A stretch of 5,432 nt of DNA, taken from Thermoplasmatales archaeon (lineage in GTDB: Archaea > Thermoplasmatota > Thermoplasmata > Thermoplasmatales > GCA-001856825). A program made the position numbers and the translations under genes. Under the pieces are notes generated by a model, which had not been told where the DNA came from, did no database searches, and saw nothing but the letters and a program-made list of their open reading frames with translations. Shown piece after piece: positions 1 to 5,432 of the stretch. Numbering within the stretch: position 1 is the first letter of the stretch; every line of letters begins with the position of its first letter. The stretch is taken from contig JACWAC010000089.1 of the NCBI GenBank assembly GCA_014874235.1, positions 1 to 5,432 of the forward strand. Reading direction: 5' to 3'.

Positions 1-127
1 GTTCATGGATGGCTTCGCGCGAATTGACCCTTCTTCCGTAATTGGAACCGAGAATCCTTTTGGCTTCACTTATCTCGTTGTGTGTTTTGTTATCTATAAG
101 CATCTGTTTGTAATCGGTTCGCATCAT
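1..127 (-). CDS. Partial small protein, ribbon-helix-helix-like putative transcription regulator or antitoxin (C-terminus off the window)
   Basis: An open frame starts at ATG 127-125, with a second in-frame ATG directly after it, and runs 42 codons off the left edge. The peptide begins MMRTDYKQMLIDNKTH and ends NSREAIHE. Its layout is a short strand (about residues 5-11), a helix rich in E, K and I (13-27), a Gly/Asn turn (28-31) and the start of a second helix (36-42). This is the strand-helix-helix order of MetJ/Arc and VapB-type ribbon-helix-helix proteins, which bind DNA as dimers through the strand. A TATA-like box about 25 bp upstream of the ATG suggests leaderless transcription. The gene diverges from the RuvC-like gene at 244, so it could regulate itself or both genes. 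The family call rests on layout only. The codons look genuine (AGG/AGA Arg, ATA Ile), while the opposite-strand frame gives an incoherent peptide. Confidence 0.55.
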   Translation of the reverse strand, partial: MMRTDYKQMLIDNKTHNEISEAKRILGSNYGRRVNSREAIHE

Positions 128-141
128 ATACAGAAAAAAAA

Positions 142-163
142 TATGTATATAATTTTATGTATA
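142..163. repeat. Short direct repeat TATGTATA x2 in the divergent promoter region, possible operator
   Basis: TATGTATA occurs at 142-149 and again at 156-163, 14 bp apart start to start. A reverse-oriented TATAC lies at 127-131. The copies overlap the TATA-like box of the minus-strand gene, so a bound protein would block promoter access. Ribbon-helix-helix repressors commonly bind short tandem or inverted sites near their own promoter. The region is A/T-rich, so chance repetition is possible. Confidence 0.25.
143..154 (-). promoter_or_regulatory. TATA-like promoter box for the left-edge minus-strand gene
   Basis: On the minus strand this reads AATTATATACAT and is followed by a T-run. Its centre is roughly 22-26 bp upstream of the ATG at 127, the usual spacing between an archaeal TATA box and the transcription start. 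Transcription would therefore begin at or very near the start codon. No Shine-Dalgarno sequence precedes that ATG, which fits a leaderless message. No separate BRE was identified. Confidence 0.45.
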
Positions 164-210
164 GACATGCCCCAACTTCAATCAAGACCTTGCTCCCGTT
201 CTACGTCGGT

Positions 211-223
211 AAAATATTTTTAT
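211..223 (+). promoter_or_regulatory. TATA box of the RuvC-like gene, implying a leaderless transcript
   Basis: The A/T block AAAATATTTTTAT has its centre near 217, about 27 bp upstream of the TTG start codon at 244. That is the expected archaeal TATA-to-start distance, so the transcript probably begins at or within a few bases of the TTG. Consistent with this, no ribosome binding site lies upstream of 244. The sequence between this box and the other promoter box is more mixed in composition. Confidence 0.5.
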
Positions 224-243
224 CAAATTATCATGGATAATCA

Positions 244-783
244 TTGAAGTTAGGAGTCATGACAGAGGATTTCAGGGTTTATAACAGACTACTAACTCTC
301 CTCAAGGATATGAACGAATCCTTCACCTCTCTCAGACCCGAAGACAATTTCAACGGGTTTGACGTTGTCCTCACAGACATGGAACTGCGGGGGAGCAATG
401 TATTCCGAACGAAAGGCATGGAGGAATTCAGGTTGAAACAGATCATCAGATCAAAGAATTCTGAAAAGATCGTCGTTGGTATAGACCCCGGACCGGCTCC
501 AGGGATAGCTACCCTGGCCGATAATGTCGTGATAGACGAGAGAAGCATATACGATGTCAGTGAGATCAGGGACTACGTTTCAAGGGTGAGCAGAGAGTGC
601 AAGTACAACAGCTTCCTGATCAAGGTGGGGAACGGAGACAGGGGATACAGGAATCAGATCATCAAGAGTCTGCGGGATTTTAGGCTCCAGATCGTCGACG
701 AAAAGGGGAGCTCAAGAACGGTAAAGAGGGGAGAGGACTCAGGTTCCGCAGTCAACATTGCCCTTAGCAACGATATACTCTAA
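244..783 (+). CDS. RuvC/YqgF-like RNase H-fold protein, function unknown
   Basis: The 179-residue protein has two parts. Residues about 76-179 carry the marks of the RuvC/YqgF branch of the RNase H fold: a first strand with GIDPGPAPGIA (D81), a later strand FLIKVGNGD (D132), a YqgF-like VDEKGSS (D152, E153) and a C-terminal EDSGSAVNIAL (E164, D165), where nucleases of this fold place their last acidic residue. Residues 1-70 form a separate alpha/beta piece with DVVLTDMEL (40-48), reminiscent of a receiver-domain strand but too short for a full receiver. TTG at 244 is preferred over ATG at 259: it keeps the first strand KLGV and sits 27 bp after a TATA box. The GGAG before ATG 259 leaves only 2 nt of spacing. 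By family it could be a Holliday-junction or RNA nuclease, but activity is unproven. It has one cysteine (C119) and no signal peptide, so it is probably cytoplasmic. It converges on the surface-protein operon. Confidence 0.72.
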   Translation: MKLGVMTEDFRVYNRLLTLLKDMNESFTSLRPEDNFNGFDVVLTDMELRGSNVFRTKGMEEFRLKQIIRSKNSEKIVVGIDPGPAPGIATLADNVVIDERSIYDVSEIRDYVSRVSRECKYNSFLIKVGNGDRGYRNQIIKSLRDFRLQIVDEKGSSRTVKRGEDSGSAVNIALSNDIL

Positions 784-1545
784 TCACTTCTTCCATTTGG
801 GTCTCCTCTTCCTCGCATAATAGCTCGCTATGATGAGGACTGCGATGATGATTCCGAAGAATGCGATGATTCCTATGTAGATGTATATTACGAACGGGTT
901 TCCCGACTGTATCTGGAAGGTATAGATGTTCCCATTCTGAAGTTTTACCAAGCTGTTGCTGACGTAGACGTTGACTGTGTAAATGCCAGCAGGAAGTACT
1001 CCGGATACCCATTCGTAGGATACATTCTGCGTCGAATTCGCGGATATGTTCACTATCTTGCTGCCTGCATACTTACCGTCGACATTGAAGGTGACGTTTA
1101 TCGACGATAGGGAAAACTGGGATGGGTTCTTGATGGACGTCTTCAGAACGGTGAACTGTTTTACCAGCACTTTTGACGTGACGTTGTAGGTGTACCTAGC
1201 GCCGTCCGGCATGTTTCCCACAACCTGGAAAAACAGGTAGAGCGTGGTTGCAACCGATGGGGCTGTCACATTTAATATCGTGGGACCTGCGCGTATGTCG
1301 GTCCTGTACTCTGGAGAAATTGGGCTGGCTCCCGTAAGGTTGTATCCAGACAGAATCATTGCGATAGAATAGTTGGAAAATATGTGCTGGACGCTCACAG
1401 AATAATTGAAGGTCGAGTTTATTGCGACCGAAGAGGGGCCGGTCACGCTCACAGGTCCGGAACTGTTGGTGGCTGCGAACGAACCAACGGTGAATGCAGA
1501 TCCTACCATTAGCGCGATCATCAGGAATGCAGCAAAGGTCCTCAA
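784..1545 (-). CDS. Secreted, membrane-anchored surface glycoprotein with a CARDB/Ig-like domain
   Basis: The 253-residue protein starts at TTG 1545-1543. Residues 1-24 are a signal peptide (MRTF, then hydrophobic residues, then SFA-AT, with likely cleavage after A24). Residues about 30-125 form one beta-rich region. Residues about 130-200 resemble a CARDB/Ig-like fold: INVTFNVDGKYAG, then VSYEWVSGVLPAGIYTVNV. A membrane helix spans about 218-241, followed by a basic tail ending RKRRPKWKK, so the bulk faces outside and only the tail is cytoplasmic. There are 11 N-X-S/T sequons (N27, 43, 47, 58, 69, 92, 121, 150, 166, 170, 174) and no cysteine. It overlaps the upstream giant gene by 4 bases (stop and start share TTGA) and has a strong ribosome binding site inside that gene, so the two are probably made together in a linked ratio. 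The role is unknown; a structural or accessory partner of the upstream protein is the simplest inference. Confidence 0.85.
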   Translation of the reverse strand: MRTFAAFLMIALMVGSAFTVGSFAATNSSGPVSVTGPSSVAINSTFNYSVSVQHIFSNYSIAMILSGYNLTGASPISPEYRTDIRAGPTILNVTAPSVATTLYLFFQVVGNMPDGARYTYNVTSKVLVKQFTVLKTSIKNPSQFSLSSINVTFNVDGKYAGSKIVNISANSTQNVSYEWVSGVLPAGIYTVNVYVSNSLVKLQNGNIYTFQIQSGNPFVIYIYIGIIAFFGIIIAVLIIASYYARKRRPKWKK

Positions 1546-4500
1546 GTCCTGAACCTCCTCCTGAATATGAACATGACAGCTATCATTGCGAGCACTATGA
1601 AGGCAGAGAAGGCGTAGATATAGTATTCCTGCGTCAGGTGTGAATACGGAGAGATGTTGTGCCCGGAGCTGGTAGCCTTGCTGACCGAAAGCGTCGGTGT
1701 TGCAAGTTCAGCAGAGACAATCTTCGTGCTGTTTCCATAGCTGAGGATTATGTATATCATCGTCCCCGAAACCGATTTTCCGGAGGACGAGTTGACGATG
1801 AGGTAGGTGGAGTCGTTTGTGTGCGAGTACAGGTCAGAGCTATAGGTGGAGCTGTTGTTGAAGGTGACGCTTATTCCGTCTGCGTTCAGTTGTGCTGCAT
1901 TCATGATGGATGCGTTTACGTACGTCTTATTGTTGCCATTGTTGAAGACGGTGAAGGGAATTTCGAGAAGGTTCCCAACTATCTTCCCTGTGCTGTTGGT
2001 GATCTTCGCACTAACGTTCTCCACGAGGAGAACGGTGAAGTTGAAACCGACTTCGGAGTTCGTTCCACCGTAGTACACCCTGATGCTACCTGCAGAATTT
2101 CCGGAGACCGTGCCAGGTGGTACCTTGATCGTCACGTTTGTTTCGCCGGACGAGTAGGGTGCAAGTCTTATGCCCGAACCGTTAATCCAGACCGTTGATG
2201 AGTTCCCGATAGTGAAATTGAGTGGGATGTTTGAGTTGCTGGTGATCAGCAGCGGGAAAGTGATGGACTGTCTCTCTTTGAGCAGGGGGGTTCCAGATTC
2301 GGCGAGGAACGAGACCTTGACGATTGTATCGATCTTGAATGAGAGGGTAGCGGAACTTATTCCAGACACTATCACGGTCTGGTTGATCGAATAGTTGTCC
2401 GTATAGCCGAAGTATGGGTAAGTTGTAGATGCTCTGAACAGGTAAGAGCCGTTTGGCAGGTTGATTATTCCTGACGAAGGGAGGTAATAATTGGTGTTGC
2501 CCTTTATCGAGACCATACCGCTGTATGACGAGTTGTTAAGGTACGTTCCGTAGTTGAGAGGATAGGCGCGTTGCAGAGAAAGGCTGAAGGCTGCGGTAGA
2601 GCTTGAAACGTTGAATCCACCGAGGTATGCAAGGTTTCCTGAAGTTGCATACAAGGAATAAGAACCGAATGGCAGCGAGATGGGGCCGGAACTGAAACTT
2701 CCTGTAAAGTTCTTCGTACCCTGAATGTGATAAGTACCAGATGTTATCGCAGAACCTCCGTAGAAGAAGCTTAACGAAACGTTGGAAACAACTTCCATGA
2801 TGGTTCCGTTGAGGGTGATTGTTTCGGGTGATGAAATGTAGGTTGTGGAAGAAGCGTAGTAGTCGTAGGAGTTGTTGTACTTCACGTCTAGAATAAAGGT
2901 GTATGTTCCCTTAGGCAGAAGTATAGATTTTGACCATGTTAAATTGCCATATGTCGTGGCAATGGTCACGTTCGAAGAGGGAGAGGTTGAAAGGGTGACG
3001 TCGTAGGCAGGTACGAAGTTCAGCTTTATCGTCGAGTTGTTTGTGAGGTAGACATGCATCAGGGCAGCTGTGCTGCCGCTGTTGGAGTAAACGGTGTAAT
3101 TACCAATTGGAAGTGTTGCATTGAGAGAGGTGGATACAAGCTTGCCATCCTGGAAGACGTAAACGTTCGTCGTGGGGTCCAGTGTTAGTTGCGCGTTCAC
3201 GCTTAGCGTCGTGACGAAATTCTGGTTGGAGATTCCAGCTGCAACGTCTAGAGTGGTCATTTCGGAATAGATTGTCGTCCCGGGGTGAGAGAAAGCGACA
3301 GAATAGTTCCCCGGTAGAATTGACAGGTTAAAGTAATGAGTTCCTGTGACAACATAATTCTGAGAACCATTCAAGTAAAGTGTTATGGGGATGCTTCCGG
3401 CATATGATGCATAGAGGGAAACGGTGGCAGGAATGGCACTGAGGAGGATCCCTTTCGATGAGGTGGAGAGCACTGCATATCCCGGTGCCACGAAATTCAG
3501 GCCGCCGATCGCCACTCCGTCCTGTAAGTAGAAGGAGTAGCTTCCATTGGTTCCGACGAATGTGTCGGAGTATGGTCTTGCGTTCAACTGTGATGTTACC
3601 AATCCTTCCACAGGGATCCCGTTTTGTGTGACCGTTCCGTTCACTTCGTAACCCTGGTATCCTATCAGACCCAGATTCACATCCTGGTTGCTTACTGTGA
3701 AAGCAATGGATGCGACCTGGAGGGAACCGTTGTATTCGGAGTGAGCTACGGCACTATAATCTCCCGCAGGGAGGTATATCGAGAAGTATCCCGTGCCGTT
3801 TGCCAGAAGATTGACGAACGTATCATTTCCGACCATCGCAACTCTTGAGTTGCCCTGGCCAATACCGATCACCTTGTAGTATCCCGAGACGAGATAAGCA
3901 GGCTGAAGATTCAGGAACACCGTCATTGAGCCAGACAAGCTAAGAATCTTCGATGTCGAATAGTAATTCCCGTCGTAGTAGACGTCCGCATACACTGTAT
4001 AAGTGGAAACACGTGCGCTGTAGTAGCCGATTCCACTCGAGTTGGTACGGACGGTCTGGGAGGCGGAAGTTCCATTGTTGATCACCACTGGAACGCTAAC
4101 GGGTTGACCATTGATCTGTGCGATGAACGTGATCCTGAAGTATTGGGAGAAGGAGAGGGTCAGGTGGGTGGTGCTGTTGTTGAGTGCCTGAGTCGTGAAA
4201 TTATCCCAGCTTCCTGCACTGTATGCACTCACGTTGTAGACTCCGGTAGGCAGGTAGTATTTCTGGTCCCTGGAGGTAAGGTTGTATGTGATGGAGTTGC
4301 TACCCCTGCTGAAAGTTATATTGCTTCCTGCCGGAGGGGTAGCCCCAGATTCGATGCTCGCATTCAAGGTCCCGAAATCCACGTGGATGTCCTTTGAAAC
4401 TGGACCGGTTGTTACTGAGACACTTGCCAGATTGTTGTACCACGTTCCATATACTTTCGCCGACACTTCGTACGAATAGGGATTGACGTTTGAAATCTGA

Positions 4501-5432
4501 TAATTTCCATTCTGCGTGGTGTTCGTGAAATACGTGGTGTCGAATGTTGAGTTGTAGTATTTCACCTCAGCAGGTACGGTCACGTCACTGCGGGAATAGG
4601 TGCCCAAGTGTGTCACGTCCAAGTACACCACTCCGTTTGCCTGGGATGCACTGACGACCAGGTTGTGGGTGATGTTCCAAGTCTGCTGACCATAATTGTT
4701 GTAGCTTTCCCTGTTTGCCTGGGCGTCGGATATAGTCACGTTGTAATAACTCAGGGACTTGTTACCTATCATATAGAGCGGGTTGTACGTCCCGGTCGAG
4801 TATGTAACTGTGTCATTCCCGGCAACTGCATATATGGAATAGTAGCCAGTAGAATTCGTGAGCACCGTTTGGTGGGGTATGCCGTACTGGTCCGTGAGTG
4901 TGACCCTGACATCTGGTAGGGCCTGACCGTTGCTGTTTGTGACCTTTCCGCTGATTATCGCACCCGGATAGTATTGCAGGAAGATTACGTCGTTTGAAAG
5001 GATGTATGATGGTGGGAACAGATCTGTCGTACCATCGTGATTCTTCATGTAATTGTAGCCCTGTTCAAGGGAAACGGTCTTCCATGCATTGCTGTGGTTC
5101 TGGTAATCCGTATATGGATTCCAGAGAACGGTCTTGTAGGCGACTTCAAAGTTGGCCATCCCCCATCCCTGCATAGCTGGATAAGAAGAGATGTTCGATG
5201 AATATCCAGGAATGCCGCCGGACGCGCCGATCACGCTTGGAGGATATCCAATGAATGCCCTGTATATCGTCGAGTTGTAGAAAGCTGAGGTGTAGCTGAT
5301 GCTGTAGCTAGCAGCAGTATCGCCAGCCGGAAAGTTCTGAATGGGGTACGTGTTGCCATTTGTGTCAGTCACATTGATGCTGTAGAACGCTGTAGGGACT
5401 ATCTCCCCCGAGGCATTGACGTATGGGAAATC
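1542..5432 (-). CDS. Giant membrane-anchored surface protein, 5'-partial; N-terminal visible part resembles the external domain of STT3/AglB oligosaccharyltransferase
   Basis: There are 1296 visible residues (residue 1 = codon 5432-5430), and the frame is still open at the window edge. A GTG at 5372 is in frame but has no ribosome binding site, no promoter and no signal peptide after it, and 20 coherent codons precede it. Order: 1-212 AglB-like external region, ending in a carboxypeptidase-regulatory-like beta sandwich (158-212); about 290-1030 a run of related beta-sandwich repeats, each with an LPxGxY turn; 1056-1136 NEW3-like; 1138-1240 CARDB-like; 1270-1290 membrane helix; then RRRFRT in the cytoplasm. 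By eye it has about 60 N-X-S/T sequons, no cysteine and only about 20 glutamates, which fits an acid-exposed glycoprotein. If upstream sequence encodes the multi-helix STT3 core, this is an oligosaccharyltransferase, which moves lipid-linked glycan to Asn of secreted proteins. Otherwise it is an S-layer-like or adhesin-type protein. It is the first gene of an operon with the 784-1545 gene. Confidence 0.85.
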   Translation of the reverse strand, partial: DFPYVNASGEIVPTAFYSINVTDTNGNTYPIQNFPAGDTAASYSISYTSAFYNSTIYRAFIGYPPSVIGASGGIPGYSSNISSYPAMQGWGMANFEVAYKTVLWNPYTDYQNHSNAWKTVSLEQGYNYMKNHDGTTDLFPPSYILSNDVIFLQYYPGAIISGKVTNSNGQALPDVRVTLTDQYGIPHQTVLTNSTGYYSIYAVAGNDTVTYSTGTYNPLYMIGNKSLSYYNVTISDAQANRESYNNYGQQTWNITHNLVVSASQANGVVYLDVTHLGTYSRSDVTVPAEVKYYNSTFDTTYFTNTTQNGNYQISNVNPYSYEVSAKVYGTWYNNLASVSVTTGPVSKDIHVDFGTLNASIESGATPPAGSNITFSRGSNSITYNLTSRDQKYYLPTGVYNVSAYSAGSWDNFTTQALNNSTTHLTLSFSQYFRITFIAQINGQPVSVPVVINNGTSASQTVRTNSSGIGYYSARVSTYTVYADVYYDGNYYSTSKILSLSGSMTVFLNLQPAYLVSGYYKVIGIGQGNSRVAMVGNDTFVNLLANGTGYFSIYLPAGDYSAVAHSEYNGSLQVASIAFTVSNQDVNLGLIGYQGYEVNGTVTQNGIPVEGLVTSQLNARPYSDTFVGTNGSYSFYLQDGVAIGGLNFVAPGYAVLSTSSKGILLSAIPATVSLYASYAGSIPITLYLNGSQNYVVTGTHYFNLSILPGNYSVAFSHPGTTIYSEMTTLDVAAGISNQNFVTTLSVNAQLTLDPTTNVYVFQDGKLVSTSLNATLPIGNYTVYSNSGSTAALMHVYLTNNSTIKLNFVPAYDVTLSTSPSSNVTIATTYGNLTWSKSILLPKGTYTFILDVKYNNSYDYYASSTTYISSPETITLNGTIMEVVSNVSLSFFYGGSAITSGTYHIQGTKNFTGSFSSGPISLPFGSYSLYATSGNLAYLGGFNVSSSTAAFSLSLQRAYPLNYGTYLNNSSYSGMVSIKGNTNYYLPSSGIINLPNGSYLFRASTTYPYFGYTDNYSINQTVIVSGISSATLSFKIDTIVKVSFLAESGTPLLKERQSITFPLLITSNSNIPLNFTIGNSSTVWINGSGIRLAPYSSGETNVTIKVPPGTVSGNSAGSIRVYYGGTNSEVGFNFTVLLVENVSAKITNSTGKIVGNLLEIPFTVFNNGNNKTYVNASIMNAAQLNADGISVTFNNSSTYSSDLYSHTNDSTYLIVNSSSGKSVSGTMIYIILSYGNSTKIVSAELATPTLSVSKATSSGHNISPYSHLTQEYYIYAFSAFIVLAMIAVMFIFRRRFRT
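1553..1560 (-). promoter_or_regulatory. Ribosome binding site GAGGAGGT for the CARDB-domain surface protein
   Basis: On the minus strand GAGGAGGT ends 7 nt before the TTG at 1545, which is ideal spacing and decides that non-ATG start. It lies wholly within the last codons of the upstream gene, where AGG AGG also encodes arginines of that protein's cytoplasmic RRR tail. Its strength may compensate for the weak TTG codon and supports translational coupling. Confidence 0.85.
1713..2267 (-). other. Membrane-proximal NEW3-like and CARDB-like domains
   Basis: Visible residues 1056-1136 read ITFPLLITSNSNIPLNFTI ... SGETNVTIKVPPGTVSGNSAG ... YYGG. This matches the NEW3/NPCBM-associated pattern, in which a glycine-rich turn with VPPGTxxG precedes the last strands. 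Residues 1138-1240, with ENVSAKI ... LLEIPFTVFNNGNNKTYVNASI, resemble a CARDB-like unit. Together they form a rigid beta-rich stalk between the repeat region and the membrane helix at 1270-1290. Domain names are by pattern only. Confidence 0.5.
2412..4256 (-). repeat. Degenerate beta-sandwich protein repeats with an LPxGxY signature
   Basis: Visible residues 393-1007 contain at least seven copies of a strand-turn-strand signature: YLPTGVYNVSAYS (393), YLPAGDYSAVAHS (553), ILPGNYSVAFS (705), TLPIGNYTVYS (773), LLPKGTYTFIL (838), SLPFGSYSLYA (919) and NLPNGSYLFRA (991). Later copies are 65-85 residues apart; the first two are 160 apart, with room for a diverged unit between them. Several units also carry a TNxSGxYS or ANGTGYFS turn before the signature (about 463, 544 and 628), as in carboxypeptidase regulatory-like and transthyretin-like folds. 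No nucleotide-level identity between copies was noticed, so the duplications look old. The partner protein has a related copy, VLPAGIYTVNV, at its residues 183-193. Confidence 0.7.
4797..5432 (-). other. AglB/STT3-like external domain region plus CarboxypepD_reg-like beta sandwich
   Basis: These are visible residues 1-212 of the giant protein. Archaeal STT3/AglB proteins carry, after their membrane helices, a globular part with the pattern LYY+L...GS...GL-HF+LVY, followed by V+xFxYVKGAxVxG and a beta sandwich. Here the same order is seen: STIYRAFIGYPPS (residues 54-66), GWGMANFEVAYKT (89-101), FLQYYPGAIISGK (151-163), then SNGQALPDVRVTLTDQYG (167-184) and a TNSTGYYS turn (192-199), as in carboxypeptidase regulatory-like domains. 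The comparison is from memory of the family. The catalytic DxD and WWD motifs, and any membrane helices of STT3, would lie upstream of the window and cannot be checked here. Confidence 0.5.

Noticed and set aside
5..247. Plus-strand open frame of 80 codons at the left edge
   Set aside because: It runs across the A/T-rich promoter region, overlaps the better minus-strand gene at 1-127 and the start of the gene at 244, and its peptide is incoherent, with no ribosome binding site or promoter.
279..548. Minus-strand open frame inside the RuvC-like gene
   Set aside because: Antisense shadow of a gene with clear family motifs; no start signals of its own.
259..783. Alternative ATG start at 259 for the RuvC-like gene
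   Set aside because: The GGAG before it leaves only 2 nt of spacing, and starting there removes the first strand KLGV. TTG 244 fits the TATA spacing better. Not fully excluded.
764..1012. Minus-strand frame overlapping the end of the small surface protein
   Set aside because: Out-of-frame shadow; the His/Arg-rich peptide is typical of a shifted frame, and the real frame has a membrane helix and basic tail here.
1659..2198. 179-codon plus-strand frame opposite the giant gene
   Set aside because: Arg/Val/Cys-rich antisense peptide without a promoter or ribosome binding site, fully covered by conserved-looking domains on the other strand.
4104..4919. Several overlapping plus-strand frames opposite the giant gene
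   Set aside because: Antisense shadows arising from the codon bias of a Tyr/Asn/Ser/Thr/Val-rich protein; none has start signals or recognisable domains.
1..5432. Searched by eye for CRISPR arrays, tRNA or rRNA genes, insertion-sequence ends and riboswitches
   Set aside because: No regularly spaced long repeats, RNA-gene signatures, transposase motifs or terminal inverted repeats were seen; the only non-coding stretch is the 116-bp divergent promoter.

Overview
The window looks like archaeal chromosome, most likely from a Thermoplasmata-type acidophile or a relative. The lineage is inference and no marker gene is present. The evidence is: A/T-rich TATA-type promoter elements about one archaeal promoter length ahead of apparently leaderless starts, TTG start codons, frequent AGG/AGA arginine and ATA isoleucine codons, a strong GGAGGT ribosome binding site inside an operon, and two cysteine-free, sequon-rich, poorly charged surface proteins of the kind common in acid-living archaea without cell walls.

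Layout. At the left edge (1-127, minus) is the 5' end of a small gene whose visible 42 residues look like a ribbon-helix-helix DNA-binding protein. A 116-bp A/T-rich divergent promoter region follows (128-243), with one TATA-like box for each direction and a direct repeat that could be an operator. A plus-strand gene (244-783) encodes a 179-residue protein with RuvC/YqgF-like RNase H-fold motifs. Its TAA stop abuts the TGA stop of a convergent minus-strand gene, with no base between them.

The other 85% of the window is a two-gene minus-strand operon reading right to left. The upstream gene (1542 to beyond 5432) has an open 5' end: its frame stays open to the window edge and the internal GTG at 5372 is not a convincing start. 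Its 1296 visible residues begin with about 210 residues that resemble the extracytoplasmic C-terminal domain of archaeal STT3/AglB oligosaccharyltransferases. About 800 residues of beta-sandwich repeats follow, then NEW3/CARDB-like domains and a single C-terminal membrane anchor with an RRR tail. The downstream gene (784-1545) overlaps it by 4 bases and is probably translationally coupled to it. It encodes a 253-residue protein with a signal peptide, a CARDB-like domain and a C-terminal anchor.

Working model (inference): the operon makes two membrane-anchored, densely N-glycosylated cell-surface proteins that probably work together. The larger may be an N-glycosylation enzyme carrying a very large external extension. 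The catalytic membrane part of STT3, if present, lies outside the window, so this is the main claim to test.
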